This document shows, one piece after another, positions 1 through 39,850 of a DNA stretch of 64,000 bases. Both the position numbers and the translations under genes were made by a program. Position 1 is the first letter of the stretch; each line of letters begins with the position of its first letter. This DNA is from Apus apus (Eukaryota; Chordata; Aves; Apodiformes; Apodidae): contig NC_067285.1 in assembly GCF_020740795.1 (NCBI RefSeq), positions 91,657,152-91,721,151 of the forward strand. The letters run 5' to 3'. Under the pieces are notes generated by a model, which was not told the origin of the DNA, did not search any database, and worked only from the letters and a program-made list of their open reading frames with translations.

Positions 1-3000
1 AGAAACACTTCCCCCTTCATCAGATAAGGTCAGATTCAACTCATTGCTACTGGTGTTTGTGGGTGGCTCCATGGCTAGAGACACTGCAGTTACAGGAAAT
101 CCTGCTAGCTAGAAGTCCTTTTGGTTACTTAAGTTGTGGAAGGAAATTGCTGTCTACTCTCATGAATGTTAACGTTTTCTCTAAGAAGTCTCTAGAGTGC
201 TACTAGAGACAAGTTACTCGGCTCCATTAGAAGTGCTGAGCATGGACAGCTCAGCACTGAAACAGAAAAATGTTCAGATGATAACATTCCCAGAACTGAC
301 AAAGGTAGTGATAGACCCCCTTCAACTTGATAAAACCTGTGTTTTCCAAGAAGGAGGTAGGGTGGAGATAAGCAGTGTGTAGCAGGAGCTTCTTGATCAA
401 AAAGCACCAGCTTTGTATGACACTACCAGCTGCTCCCCTGAAGCACATGCATTTGACCACTACAACAAGGAAGAGTGCTCCACTGGGAATAGTGCTTACA
501 TCTGTCCTTCTTTTCTTCCAATCTGGCTTCAGTCTGGTTGGTAAGAGTTACCTCAGTGCCTGCCCTGGATCAAACAGGCAAGATGAAGACAGGCAAACCC
601 CTTTTGACTTATGCTTTTCCTCATTTCCAGCAAGCTAAAGCTGCACTCAGAGAAAGCATCAACCAGAGCACAGTTTTTATTTGATGTCTATGTAAGGAGG
701 CTGGATGCACAGCAGGTGTGGTAGGTAGAACAGCAAGCTGTAAGGAGGTGGAGATGGAAAAGCAAGGATCAGCTTTAGCACCATCATCATTGCTACTGAG
801 ATGGACAACCTGCTGTTGGACTCAGCAGTGGTCCTTAACCCAACATATTGGATGCTGAAAGAGTTGACAATCTTGTTTTTAGCCACAGGAACTTCGTGAA
901 TTAAAAATCCAGGTCAGACAGGAGAGCCAAGTATAAGGCATATTATTCACTCATTGCTCCAGTCTGCAATAGAGAAGTATTTGTCTTGCTAACAGACAGA
1001 GACAACAGTAATCAATGGCACATTGCTACTTTCTGCTGAATTTTTCTTTTTATGTCAGATAAAGAGACATATTTCTTTTTTACACATGTCATTCTAATGT
1101 ATTTGTATTTAAGATTATACTGCTAATCTTAGAATGCAAGTATATTGATAAACATGTGACCACAAACGTGCACGGTCATGCTTATCAATACATTTATCTC
1201 CTGTGTGTGTATTTATGTGTGTGTGTACAGAGATGCATGCACATGCTCCATTACCTACTGTTAATTGTTTACTATCACAATGACAGCTAATTTAGCTAAT
1301 AAAAAAATGTACCAACCTCTGCACTTGTACCTTTGCCAAAGGGGAATCTTTTCAGCATAGGTCACTTCTTATCTGTATGTATTTTCACAGTAAGTATTAT
1401 TATTACATCTGAGTGCTGAAGTTAAGAATCCTCCTCTGTTTCTGCCATCTTTCTTTAAAACACCATATTAACAACTGCCTGGAAAAAATGAGTAAGCCGT
1501 GTTTCTCAAGTACTTTAAGACATTCCTCTCTTTACATATGACAGCTGTAGATGTATTTCCTTAGTGCTGTCAAAAGCTGACATTAATTACCATAAATTTC
1601 AAGGCTTCTGTTTATTTAGATAGGAAGCACGAACATTTTATTCAGGGCAAATATTTGTGTTTGTAGACAATGCTGTTCAGGGGACAGCGTGCTAGAATAA
1701 GGCTCTGGAGACCCAACTTGTTCTGTCTCTGATCATGGTGCTTCATTACTAATTTGCGCTGTGGTACGAACAGTTTATCCTCAGCTTAAACCAAGATCTT
1801 GTAGATCTTTTGACTTAGAAAGCACTACTTGCACCAAATATTATTTTTAACAGCTCTAAAATGCTATGGGATGTGTATCTGGGTCTGGCTGTCGTTGGCT
1901 TTTTGGGGTTTTTTTGAGTGAATACTCTCTTCTGTGACAGATGAAAGGACAGAAACAAGAAGCTGGACTGGTAGCAAGAAATCTGGGAGAGCAAACCAGA
2001 AGGATAAATACTGAATTTATGTATCAAAGCAAGGCTACTAGCTACCTTTACTTCAAAAAGTGCAGCATGTGAAACTATGAGGGCTAACATTTATGAAAGT
2101 ACTTGATTCAATGGCTGTTCTCTAAAACAGGGGGGGAAAGAATAATTGGAGTTAGACATAGAAGTGGGCAAGAGTCAAATCACTATGCCCATTAAAACAC
2201 CTCTACATGTGGTGAAAAGCCTATCTGAAGGTTTTAGAGTGTTCACCAGACTATTTTGCTGATGGTTAGCCCTGAAATTATTGTTACATAGGGAAGGTTT
2301 TGGCTACACTTGCCCTTGGAGGCTTAAGAAAGCCTGTCTCAAGGAGGGATTTCTCCCTGTGCCTTTGTCCTGCCCTTGTGGCAGTCCATCTTTCCCCAGT
2401 GGTGGGACCATATAGACACTGGGCAGACTGCTGGGCAGGTCTCACTGGCTTCTTCCATACCCAAGTGCACTTCAACCTTACAGTGATCAGGGCAGAATAA
2501 AAACCACATGCATATCACAAAAAGTAACTGTGAGCCCTCTCCTGCAGTACTTCTGTCCTCTGCCAGCTTAAGGGGAAGCAGCATTGTATTCTCTGAATCA
2601 AAATGAACATTAATGGATTTTCTGAATGACTAGAGACAGGAAAGTGTTCTCTTATTTGGAGAAATTAGAGACAGATACAGATTTGATAGTTCCTGCATGA
2701 AGTGCTGCCTTTTATGAGGAAATAATGAAGGAAAACTCAGTGTTTTAAAGCCAACTGTTGTGGACTTTTTTTTGGTGTGTGTAAAAAGTCTCCAGTATCA
2801 TGCTCTGAGCTGCTGTAAGATCAAATTCACACAAACTGGTCATTATTACCCCAAACACTTTATTTTCTGCCTCAGTTTCTTTGAAACTCAATTCCCCAAG
2901 GACAAGATGAAACAATCTCAGTGCCCTGCCTCCCATTATTCTCTTAATAGAACCAGCAGATGTGTCAAAGGCTGCATAAAAGCTAATGAAAGTTCCACAT

Positions 3001-5706
3001 CAGCAATTGCCAGTGATTTTTAGCACACTTACCTTTCACCATTAGCACTTCCATCTCTCTTTGTAAAGAACTTTGAAATCCTTGAACACATAAGGCACTT
3101 CACATCTCTGTATTTCTTTCTCATTGACAGTGCAGCTGTGTAGTTAGACAACTTGATCTCCCAGAGAATATAGAATTTAAGTGACAATCTTATCTTCAGG
3201 TGAAATGGATTATAAAACTGGAACATAAGGTAGATAACAGGTAAATGACAGGGATGACACACAGGGGAAGCATGTGCTTGGCTAAAAAGGTGAAAACCTC
3301 TTTTACAGAAATTCTAAAACAAAAGAAGTCGATGGGTCCTTTTCCTCTCCTATAATCTAAAAGCATGTGGACACAAAACCTCTGATGTGGGGTGGCTGGC
3401 ACCACCAGTAAGTAACTAGGAGAGGCTGATTCCTATCCAGGTATATGCAGAGTATCATCATGGCTGTTGTTTTCTAAGGCTACCCTACCCTAGTGATTTA
3501 GAAATTTAATTGTACAGCTTCCAGTCTAATACCAAGAAATTTCAATGCAGGTTGAGGTAGGATATTACCTGGCCTTTGGCTCAGGCCCCTGCTGCCTTCT
3601 GAGGAGGTCTTTAAATGCCATAATTACGGAACTTAGTAGCTGAAACAGAAAGGGCAGCTAAAAATATTCTTTGCCTGCTTTTCCTTATGTGGTTGTGGCT
3701 ATACAAAAATGTTTCATATTTAAAGAATCCATCTCTCATCTGTCTTCAAGCAAGATGCCCACACAAACAACAGAAGATACAAATTATGCAGGGAAAGCAG
3801 TGAAGCTCATAGTTTCAATCATCCTAGCAAAGGCGCACACCAAATCTACTCAGAAGGGAGAAACCGATTACAGTTAAGCCATTTTTAGAAATCATGCATG
3901 TATTTACAAATAACAGTAGGTGTGATTTTAAGCTGCTGGGATCCTGCCAATTATGGTTTTGATACTATTTCTGAAAAGCATAATTTCACTGCTCAGTGAT
4001 GGTACTGTGGTTAAAGTCATCATAAAGCTGGCTGTGATGCTGAAGGCAGAATTTCCTACTAGTACTGGGTTTGCCAGTTGGCCATTTTTGTAAGACATCA
4101 TTTTTATGCTTTCATGAATTCCTGCAGAGAACTATGAAAAAAGATTTATGCCTGCATGCAGCTTTAAATTTTTTCCAGGACTGCATGCAATCACTCAACT
4201 ACATATTTACTTTATAAATATAATGGAAGAGAACTCCTCATCTGCTTCTGCTTCCGTAAGGTTCAAGCCTTAATCATACATTAAAATGAAAACTCTCAGT
4301 ATGAAAGAGCTCACAGAATCAGAAAGCTGAGAACATTCCAGAGTACTTGGCACAATTTCTGGGCTCTGCATAGAATTCATGCCAGGATGTGTTTCTTTCC
4401 AAAACAGACACTTAAGAGGTTTTTGAAGGGAAGCACTCCTGCTTGCTTGTGGAGCTGGACTGTAATGGGCACTGTGCAGGCTGTTTAAACCCCCTGTTCC
4501 ATTAGCCAGCATCAATTTTTGATGCATTGCATCCTGCCTACACTTGCCATTTTCTAGTTTACTTCAGCAGCTGCTGCCTCCAGTGTGATTTCACAGCCAA
4601 GGAACGCTTCTTATCCCAGTTCTTACCATGTAAAGGAAAAGGGAGACAGATGTTGTTAGGCCTGCAGCTACACGAACTACCAGAAGGGGTGACAAGCTAC
4701 ACTTGCTTTTTCACCCATGGTGAAAGTACAAAAATCCTGCACTTCCCTTGCCACCCAGAATTGGATAAGTCCCAAAAAAGCTTGACTGGGATCTGGGCAT
4801 TTTCATATTTCAAGGTTCCTTATCACATGCTACTCTGGGAGCTGAAGTCCAATTTTCAGGAGTCTCATTGATAATTACTGAGGAGTATTTTTCACTTGGG
4901 AATATGGAAAAAACGACTTTAATTATTTCCAAATTAGTCCTACTGTATACAAGTATACTCTGAGCAATGCAGTTGGGCACGGATTTGCAAATTCCTCCAT
5001 CAGGCTGGTGGTTTGGACTATTTTTATTTTTTCCCCAGAAGATAATTTAGCTTACTTTGGCTCAGCTGCAGAAAGACCTTGTTAATACCCAAAATTTGCT
5101 TCTGAACAGTGCTGCAGGTGGAATAGTTCATGAAGCAAGGGATTCTGGAGTGGAGACAGATAACACACAAAATTTAGCTCCTCCTCTAGCTAGGAGTCAA
5201 GAAGAGTGAAGCCTGCTCAGTTATTTGAAGGAAAGAGATCAGTCACCACCTACCTTTAAAAGAGTTCCAGACTCAACTCTGTGTAGCTGGAGGCACTCTG
5301 CAGAAAGTCAGTTTGAGACACTTCAAGGACATCCTTACTGGTGCACTTCAGCCAGGTGGATGTGGTGAATACTCCCTAGGGCAGCTTCTGGGTCTGCCCA
5401 CTCTTCCGTGTCCAAGCATCCCAGAAAGTGAGTGAGGTCAGTGCTCCTCACTCAGGTTCCTGTATCCTGCTGTCATGGGGCAGGTACCTAAACCACCATC
5501 CTGGTGGCAGGTACTATCATTAGGTCTTTTCCTCCAATTGGATGTGTATCTTCTATTTTGTCTGCCTCTTAGTTACAATGTTGTTTTCTTTTGCAATAAA
5601 GACAAGAATTCATTACTGTGAAAGTCAAAAGAATGACATTTAAGATAAATTAGGAAAGACTGCTTTTTAACCTCTTTTTTTCTGATTCTGTTTTCTTTTG
5701 TTTCAG
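1..5706. other. Intergenic, no supported gene
   Basis: AT-rich non-coding sequence with only short open frames of up to about 114 codons (4527-4871, +). None shows a recognisable domain or a convincing pair of splice sites. A short interrupted TG-rich run lies at about 1200-1227. Conserved synteny in mammals would put TMEM156 on this side of FAM114A1, but I could not recognise any TMEM156 exon here. Confidence 0.5.
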
Positions 5707-5830
5707 ATATCACTGTATGAAATATGATTACCACTGGATGAAAGAAGACACATCATACACCACAGAAGAAAGCATCTCTCTTTTCAGTTTGGGGATCTAT
5801 ATTATCTACCATCAGAACTTTGGGTATTAA
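5707..5830 (+). CDS. Candidate terminal exon of an unidentified gene
   Basis: A pyrimidine-rich 3' splice site (TTTTGTTTCAG ending at 5706) is followed by a frame from 5708 that stays open for 40 codons to a TAA at 5828-5830. The predicted peptide begins YHCMKYDYHW and is rich in Tyr, Ile and Glu. An AATAAA lies at 6220-6225, where a poly(A) signal would be expected. The same frame continues open beyond the TAA to 6046. I recognise no family and found no upstream partner exon. It could be the end of a plus-strand gene, a decayed exon or chance. Confidence 0.2.
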
Positions 5831-8800
5831 GAAAACATGAATGATGCACAACCATGTTTTGCTGTTGAAACAACTCCAGCAGGAGAGCATAGACTTCATG
5901 TCTACTTTCAGTTTATTCAGGATTTAATCATATGGTTGGGAGATAATCCTTACAATATTTTCATTTTTTATCAGAGAAGACATTTTATATTTTCCGTAGG
6001 ATGGGAAAGTCTGTTTAAAGATGGAAATCATCCTCCACTTTCATGAAATGCGCACATTTTTTAGCCTATTTAATGCTCTAGGTAACTGATATGCTTAAAA
6101 GATGCAATTTCTGGCTGTTGAGGAACGTGGCCAAAAGATCACAGGAGAGAATTCTGCAGTACATTTTAATTTCTGCAGTAAATTAAGAAAACGTTAAGAA
6201 ATTCTGCAACATCTTAGTGAATAAAGAAAACAATTGTGGAAAAAGATTAATTTGGCTTCAAACCACAAAATCGTTATTATTGTTTTTCAATAACTCATTA
6301 AGACACCAAATGGGTTTTGTACTTTTTTGATAAATTGCATTTCTACCTTTTGTACTAGCTTAGGTCATTAATATTGACATATCTCCTGGAACTTTTCCTT
6401 ACCATTTATTACTGCTCCTCTGAGTGTAATGGAGCTGTTTGGGCTGAGCAGGGTCACAAACTCATTCGGTGCAAACACATTATTTGTGGGTACAATTTAA
6501 GCATCAATTGCTAGGCAGAGACAAAAATTGCAGAGCCAGAACTTCAGACTCCCTTGTGCTAAATCCATCAGGATGAGCAGATTGTAAATTGCCCATTGCA
6601 AATATGATAAGCAGCAATTTAGCATCATGTTAATACTTTGTAGCCCCCACGCCTTACATTTATATAGCTTTTTCCCTCCTGAAGATTTCTGAAATTGCTT
6701 CTCCAGGCATTATACTGCACCAAACAGTTCAGATTTAATAGGAATAGTTGTGAACATTAGTTTCTGAATTATTTGAGGCCATATGGAATTTTTTATATTT
6801 AGTTGGATAAGTCTGAAGTATTTGCTTCTATTGTTTGTTACCATGTCATAAAAAAATTCAGAGGAAAATACTGACTTCCTTGATCTGGGGGATTTTTAGG
6901 CTTTATTGCTTATCTGTGGTAATAACTTAAAGCTTTTCAGAAATGGATTTTTTAATACAGTCTATAAAACAAACCTTTCACAATTTGTTTCTGGTTGTGA
7001 CTTTTTTTTTTTTTATATACATTTCTCAAATCACTGCAGAATTGCTAAGGCCATTTTTGCCGGTTGCTTCAAATGATGGCACTTCTGTATCACTTTCCTT
7101 TCAGGAATCCAGGGGTCATGTTGATACGGACAGCCCAGCTCCTTGTGACCTCAATTTAATTTCTTTTCTTGTATAATTTAATCCCATTATTCTTGCTGCC
7201 TGTAACGTCTCTCTTTTCTTTTCCTTGGATGGCTAAACTGTGACTTAAATATTTTATTACCCACAGGTATGCCACAGCTCTCTGTGTGTTTGGTTTTACT
7301 ACACTGGAAGGTTCAATCTTTCAAGTTACCTTTAAAAACACAAGAAGTAAGCCCAAAAGGCTTTTCAGAAGCTTTTAGTATCTGTTGAGTAGAGCTTATT
7401 TTGTTTCGCAAGTATGATCCAAATGACAGGAAATGAGGAGAATGGGGAGACATTGGTAAAAATGGTAAGAAAAAAATGCAATCCTAAAGGTAATTCAGAT
7501 TGAAAAGGACCTCAGGCAGTCTCTAGTCCAAGCTCCTTACACTGGAGGAGGAAGGAATGTACTAAAAAGCAACCAGTTTAGTGTCTTCCTATTTTCTCCT
7601 GAGGTCCTCTGGGTTTCTCTCCTCCCATGTCCTCTTAACCCCTTGTCTTCACCTCTGGCTTTTTCAAAACTGAAGTGAGGAAAGGATGTCCTGGTGCAGT
7701 CTCTCAAGTACAAGATGATGGGCAGGAGGGAAGAACCTCAGGAACCAGTCAGGGGGAAGGAGGCATGAAGGTGGAGGAGGGTGGGATGAACAAAACTGGT
7801 GGGGAAGACAGAACTGATGGTGTACAGAAATGTGCAAAATGGACATGGGGCAGAACTGGTAAGGGAACTGGAGGAAAGGCACAGACCACCTTAAATATAA
7901 GGTGGTATGGTGTCTGAAATAAGCAGGGTCATGAAAAGTAGGATTGCATTTTTTCAAGTCTAGTACATGAGTTGAGAGGCTTCTGAAGGTGTTTAAAAGT
8001 TGCTGGAATTACCCAGTGCTCTGGCTTTCATATGGGTGACACTGTCTGACTCTAGAGCTGGCACCTTTTGTAGAATGCCTTTTAGCTTCCTTTCTGCAGT
8101 GTGGAAGAGAAATAGCACACATTTGCTTGAGTCATGTCTTCACACCTTCCTCTTCACAGCAACAACAAATTCAGTTCACTAGGAATTATGATTAGCCCTT
8201 GCTGCAGTGTTTTCAGATTCCTTTTGCACAGTATTGTAGTGTTGCAGGAAAAACACTTTTTGGGTAAGATGTCTGAAAGGCAGAATGAATAGTTTTGTTT
8301 TGAGTCTATTACAGCACCTCCTTAAAGACTGTCACGAAAGGAGATCAAAGTGGGGAGACTAATGAGGAGTTCTTAGCAGATCTGTGCTCAGGGACTTTTG
8401 GGGTGCAGGCAACAAAGGGGAAATGAGCACTGCAGATCTAAAGTGATCAGATTAGCTGTCTCCTTTGAGCTCTTCCTCTTTGAATGTTCTTCTTTGACTT
8501 AGTTCCTTAGAGTTCATGCAGATTTTCATTTTACTTCATAAGTAACATTATTCCAGTTCTGCTGGAACTAGTCAGATGTCATCTCTGGTTTATTCTGAAC
8601 AATGCTGAAAAATTCTTTTAGAAAGTCTTTGCTTTAATCCAACCTTGAAAATTGTTGCTATTTCCAGAGAGCATGTCCTTTTCTTTTTTTTTTTCCTTTG
8701 AAAATCATTTCCATCTCTCATTTTTTTAATGCAGCTCAATTTTTGACATTTTATTTTCCATTTCTTATTTCTAAAGCTGCACACCATCATTGATATTATA

Positions 8801-10380
8801 AATGCTTCAGTCAGAGTATGGAAAATGTAGAGGTCGCACACTAAAAGCAGCTGGTTATGTTCTCATATTCTCAGCAACAAAGGTTGACCTGAGACAGAAA
8901 AAAAAGTATTTAAAGTCCAGAGGGCTTTCCAGTCATAGTAAGAATTTCAAAGTAGGTCAGGCTGGCTGATGGTATCACATTAAGTCTTGCTCTGAGATGG
9001 TTTTTAAAAGAACCCAGGAAAGTCTTTTTCCACCCTTTACATTCTTTTGAGACTAACAGAAAGGACAGGCCCGTCATTTGAAATAGAAGTGGAATGCCTC
9101 AAAGATAATCCTATGAGCTGGGTGACTGCTTGTATAATAAAAAGCACTTCTTTTCACTGAAAAAAAGGTGAAAATCTGTATTTGTCACTCAAAACACTGT
9201 TGCGCTTCAGACTCATTGAAGTTGTTCTCAATCCTGACTGGTGGGCGACACTGGAAACATCATTAAAAAGCACATAAAATTGTAACTACTGTGATTTTGT
9301 ATAGTATGATTGAGGCACATTTTAGAGGAAGGTATTAATGGCTGCAGTGGATGATTTAAGCAGCATGAAAAAAGTGGAAGAGACAGATCTTTTGTTCAGC
9401 TGTCTCAAGCAATGGATGCTGGAGTGTAGGAGCAAATAATAGGGAAAAGATGTTTAAAAATGAATAGACTATACCCTAAAAAGCAGCAAACAACTTACAG
9501 CTTGCTTTGTTTTGTTTGCCCAAAAAAAACCCCAAACAAACCCACAAAAAGAAAGGGAAATACCTGTAATACACAAGTAAAGTACAGCAAATTACTTCTC
9601 TAACAGTTTACTGCTAACTCACTCTTCAGTGATGACCTGTAATAGTGGATCATCTGCAAGACTGTAGGTTTACAGGCATTCCTTTGAGTTTCATCTTGAT
9701 ACATTTCTCAATTTAGTGAGTGACAAAATCCTGTCTCCGTTGTCTCTGCATAAAGAGGTGTGCTCTTAAGTGAATGGAATACCATGAAAAACAGATCAGC
9801 TCAAGAAAACAGGTAATTTTCATAATTTAAGTTATTTTTTAAGTAAGTACTTAAAACCTAGTAGTTTAACAAGTGCCATGGCACACTCAGTGCACTGACC
9901 TGGAAAAGGTGGTGATGAAAGAAATAACATTCTCCCTTAGAAGTTTAAGGCAATGTCTGTTTTTGTCAGACTAAGTAAGATCACACTCATCATTCCAAAG
10001 GTAAATCACAAAATCCAAAATTTAAAGACTTCACTGAGTACATCCTCCCATCATATTATTCTTCAAAATGTTCTTTTTTAGTGTACTGCCTCAGTTCAGT
10101 ATCTCAAGTGATGTAGTTGACTGACAGAAAAACACAAACCAGTGTAAGCAAAATATTCTGGTTATATCCACATAGTACTTTTCTACTGAAATATTATTTA
10201 CGTAAAATTGATTTAAAGATACAACATTCAGTTTTCCTAGGACAAGATTATTGCATCTGAGATCAGATGCAGTATCCCTATGCACATATTCTGCCCTATT
10301 TCCTATCCTACGTTGTAGAGATGTAAACACTTTCAGCCCACATTATTTTTTGTAGCTTCTTTGACTTTAGGGTAAAATAC
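5831..10380. other. Intergenic, no supported gene
   Basis: Non-coding, AT-rich sequence. It contains a T homopolymer at about 7001-7013 and a degraded CR1-like fragment near 7495-7550. Open frames such as 7675-7917 (+) and the opposing 7664-7957 (-) are low-complexity Gly/Glu or Pro/His shadows of purine-rich DNA. No gene is supported. Confidence 0.5.
7495..7550 (-). repeat. Degraded CR1-like 3' fragment
   Basis: The stretch around AAAAGGACCTCAGGCAG and CTAGTCCAAGCTCC resembles the reverse complement of the 3' tail of avian CR1 (compare the clear minus-strand copy at 39851). It is short and diverged, so the assignment is tentative. Confidence 0.35.
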
Positions 10381-13135
10381 TTTATTCAATACATACATAA
10401 TTCAAAAAAGACAGTGGAACTGCTAGTAAGGACTATCTCAGACAAACCATCTTTGTCTTAAGAATGTCCCTCAGCGATTTCAAACAATTTCCCCTGAGGC
10501 TTCTAATACTACATTGTCCAGCCTCTGCTAAAGGGCACTACTGGTCAACACACTTTTCTGACAGGCTTAACACTATATATTCTGCACTGCATTTCAAAGA
10601 AAAAATAAGATCCATATGAAAAAGTAACTAAATTAATTTATCCCTGAAAACACTGACTTGGCACAGGAACAATTGGAAGCAGCTTTTGCTGTGTTCTATG
10701 ACTCCTTTGCCAGTAACACCACGTTTACAGGTCCCTGATGCAGAGCTCTCCTCCAAGGTGGACAGAAAGGCTTCTTTATGAAAAATAATGATTAAAGTAG
10801 AAACAAACCCAGGATGTAATGACTGATAGGCAAAACCACTAGACTTTTCTTGGAAGTCTTCATTTGAAAAATAAACAAGCTTTTAACGAGGTATTATATT
10901 CTGCCTGCCAGCACAGAACAACAGAAAAAACACTTTAAACAAACAGGCCTTTTACAAGCTACTGAATGGTTTCACTGATGTCTGGATCTTTAACATTGAA
11001 ATCTGCTCACAATGAAGTGTATGGAGCAAGTAGATGGTCCTCAGTAACCTGCACTGAGCAGCTGTTCTTCTGGGTCAAACTATACATACAAGAATGACCC
11101 ATGGTCCAAGTAAGCACCACTGTGTGTCTCTTCCAGCAGCCAGAGAAGACTACTAGGGAAGAGGACATTTATTCCCCGCAAAGTGTAGAAGCCAGAGAAA
11201 CATTTGGTATGATGCAGTGTTTTCCATAAACTAAGCATTATTTTGTAATGCATGGATATGACATGGATATAATGGTTGGTGGGAGCTGTGTTGTAGCTTT
11301 GGGATAGTAAATCTGGTTACCAGTTGCATTTTCGTCTGTTCCTCCTTCTCCCATGTTGTAGTAACATTAGCTGCTCAACCAGGCATAAACACCAATGAAC
11401 GTCAAGCCTTGTTTGTCTTTTCAGCTGCCAAGGGGCTTCCTTATTTTTGTTCACATTGCTGCAAGGTTTTTTCTAACTTCTGTGGAAGTGGATTTGAAGA
11501 CTGTACCCATTCTACTTGCCCAGAAAGACATTTCAAATCTGTTAAATAACAGAGTGGCATAAAAATAGATTTTGCGCAAGAAACATCATTTCAGACATAG
11601 TGAAAATTTCATCTCTGAACAATAAACATAGAAAAGTCACAATGCATATGACAGCAGAACCGGGACAACAGTAATGTAAGACACAAACACACCTTTCTGT
11701 CCTATTTGGACTCACAGAAGTTGCCATGTGCAAAGCTGATACATGGTTTGTCATTTCTGACAAATAGGACAGTACTTCCTCCTGCTCTTTTTCATTAATG
11801 TTATGATGTATGAACTATGCTTCCATGATTAAACATAGTCAGATGATAACTACAATTAAAAAGCATTTAAATACAATTCATTAGTGTATCTAGAAATAAA
11901 AAATACAAAATAGCTGAAAGAAATGCAATAAACAAAATCCAGGAGAACAGGCTACATAAAATACTGGAAGCTTCTTCCTGTCTATGAGGTAAAGCAGCCT
12001 AAACAAACCCTGAGGTTCACAGCTCAGGACTTTAAGCTAAGGATACGGATAAAATATCAGGGTTGCTGGTGTTACTACGAAATGTCATTCCTGTTGCTCA
12101 GTTATGCCCTGTCTAGCTACTGCCTCAGAGAAAAGGTGATTGCTCTGACATATGACCTTCCCACCCAAAGCAATTGTCTTGTAACTTATTTTCACAACTT
12201 CCTTTCAATACCCAAACCCCATATTTCTGAATTGTCAGTATCAGTAACTCTGTTTGATAGAAAGGTTCATAAAGTTTAAAGCCCAAATTAACCCCCAAAG
12301 CACCAACCTGGCAACACAACTGAGAAAATATTATTTTGCAGTGTTTCAGTTGCAAAAAAAGGTGAAATTTTATATTACTTGCATATTAAAAAATTTTCTT
12401 TGGCCTGCAATGTTATTCAGCCATTGTAATTAAAAATAGGCATAAAAATATAAAATTGTGGGTCACAAAATACAGAGCTTTACCCATACTCTTAATTGGC
12501 TCAGAAAATGTTGAGTATAATTCTGCATGCAGTGTAATTCTGCACCCTCCATAATTTTAATTTAGCAAAGTTAATGACTATTATTGTACAACTCTTTCAA
12601 CACAAAGTGTTAAGTAATTGGCACAGATTATTATGAAGTTATTATTTGCTACTGTAAATAATATTTAACAAGTAGAACACTACAATTAATTGTTCATGTT
12701 GGCTAAAATTAAACACTGAAACCAAGTTTTGAAATATACATTTTTAACTGACAGGATGCAAACAGTGGAAATGGTCATTTGGGTTGAAATGTTTTAAAAA
12801 ACTTTACATTCTAATTTGCTTCATGTATCATCTACAACTGAAAGGGTCAACGTTTAGAATCCATGTTTAAACCAATGCTAATATCAATACACTTCAGTGT
12901 AAGTTAATGTAAAGGATATTCACTCAAATGGAAAATAAATTGCTCAATTTACTTTTGAAGACTGAAAGAGCTTGAAAATATTGCTCAATATTGCACGTGC
13001 AAAACTGCTTTTAGTGTCTTCAGAGGACTCTAAGTGGCCAGGCCTCTCTCAGACCATCTCCCCTCTCTGCACACATTAAAGATATCATGCCTGTGGTTTC
13101 TGCTAAGCCCCGTGGTGACAACTGCTGGGAAACTG
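10381..13135 (-). other. FAM114A1: Probable 3' UTR / downstream region of FAM114A1
   Basis: This sequence follows the FAM114A1 stop codon on the minus strand. Candidate poly(A) signals read on that strand are ATTAAA at 12556-12561 and AATAAA at 11168-11173 and 10381-10386. The part nearest the stop is AT-rich and free of interspersed repeats, as 3' UTRs often are. Which signal is used cannot be decided from sequence alone, so the left boundary is only an outer limit. Confidence 0.4.
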
Positions 13136-38635
<25,500 letters not shown>

Positions 38636-39850
38636 TTTCAATTCTGAATATAGAAAATGGCTTTTAGGTTCCATAAACATTTGAATGACTATAAAATACA
38701 CAGTATTTACTATAAGCTATTGCTAAAAAGCAACACCGCCTTGCGGTAAGGCCTTCTGAAGCATGAGGCCCTGTGGCACACATGTCATGCCAGCACTGAT
38801 ACCACAATTGTACTCCTGAATACTCTATTCACCTTGCAGAATAGCACTCAGGTACAAAGAGCAGCACTACTGTTTTCCAAAATACGGTTTGGTGAGGCAG
38901 AAGGGATGCTAATTTTTCTGGAGAAGCCAAATTTAAGAGCTTCCACATGGTTAATTCCTGTGTTCCCTATTAGATGTATATGAAAGACCACTGGAGAACA
39001 GGATAATCTGAGCTGCAATACCCAAGCAGCTCTTGGTCTCCTTCCCATCATTTCTATATACACAGGCTCTCCTACAGCCTGCTGACTGATGGAGAGGAGG
39101 ATGACCAAAACAGTGACTAAAACTGTGTGATATTTATGTGTTGGACAAGGGGCTTAATTTGGGAACATGACAGGTCCCTGAAACCATTTCATAGACAGGA
39201 AGCAGTCACTGCTCACACTGTTTCTGCATCACTTGTCTCAAAGGCTTGCTGTTTAGGAACTGCAACACTTCTCACCCATTCCCACAAGTCCAGACATCAG
39301 TTCTGGAACTAAGCTATGTGACTAAACTTCAGTTCTGAAGCCAAGGTAAGCTTGCAGGAGGTGCAGTTATTGATTTTTATTTTTTTCTTGTAAGTTACAA
39401 ACACATTTTCTCCTATTTACTCCTTATCTTTCAATGCAACTTTCTTTTTCTTAGTGTTTTCCACCACTGCAGAGTCTTTAGGCTGACAATCCAGGAAGGG
39501 AAATTAATGGCCATTGAGCAAGCTCTGCAGTTGATTAAGGAGTGGCACTGACAAAGTCCAAAAGGACTGCTGTACAGTGATTACTACCACTTACTTGTCA
39601 CTCTACTCAGAAGATGATCCTTAACAGGGAGTTGTAATTGCAAGCTCTTGACTGTATGCAGAGTTGCATCGCACAAAATAAACCCACAGAGTCCTGTCTG
39701 CATATGCTGTCTTTTCATTGACTCCCATATTAACTAAATATAGTTCAAAGCTTTGTACCTGTTAGGAACAAGGTTCTAAAAGAGAATGAGGAAGAAAGCA
39801 AAATGTAACTGGGATTTAGAAGAAGCTTGCCTAAGAAACATTAATTTAAA

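Noticed and set aside
1-13135. Search for TMEM156, the expected syntenic neighbour
   Set aside because: No exon encoding a recognisable TMEM156 segment was seen on the plus strand; the gene is probably outside the window or too diverged to see by eye.
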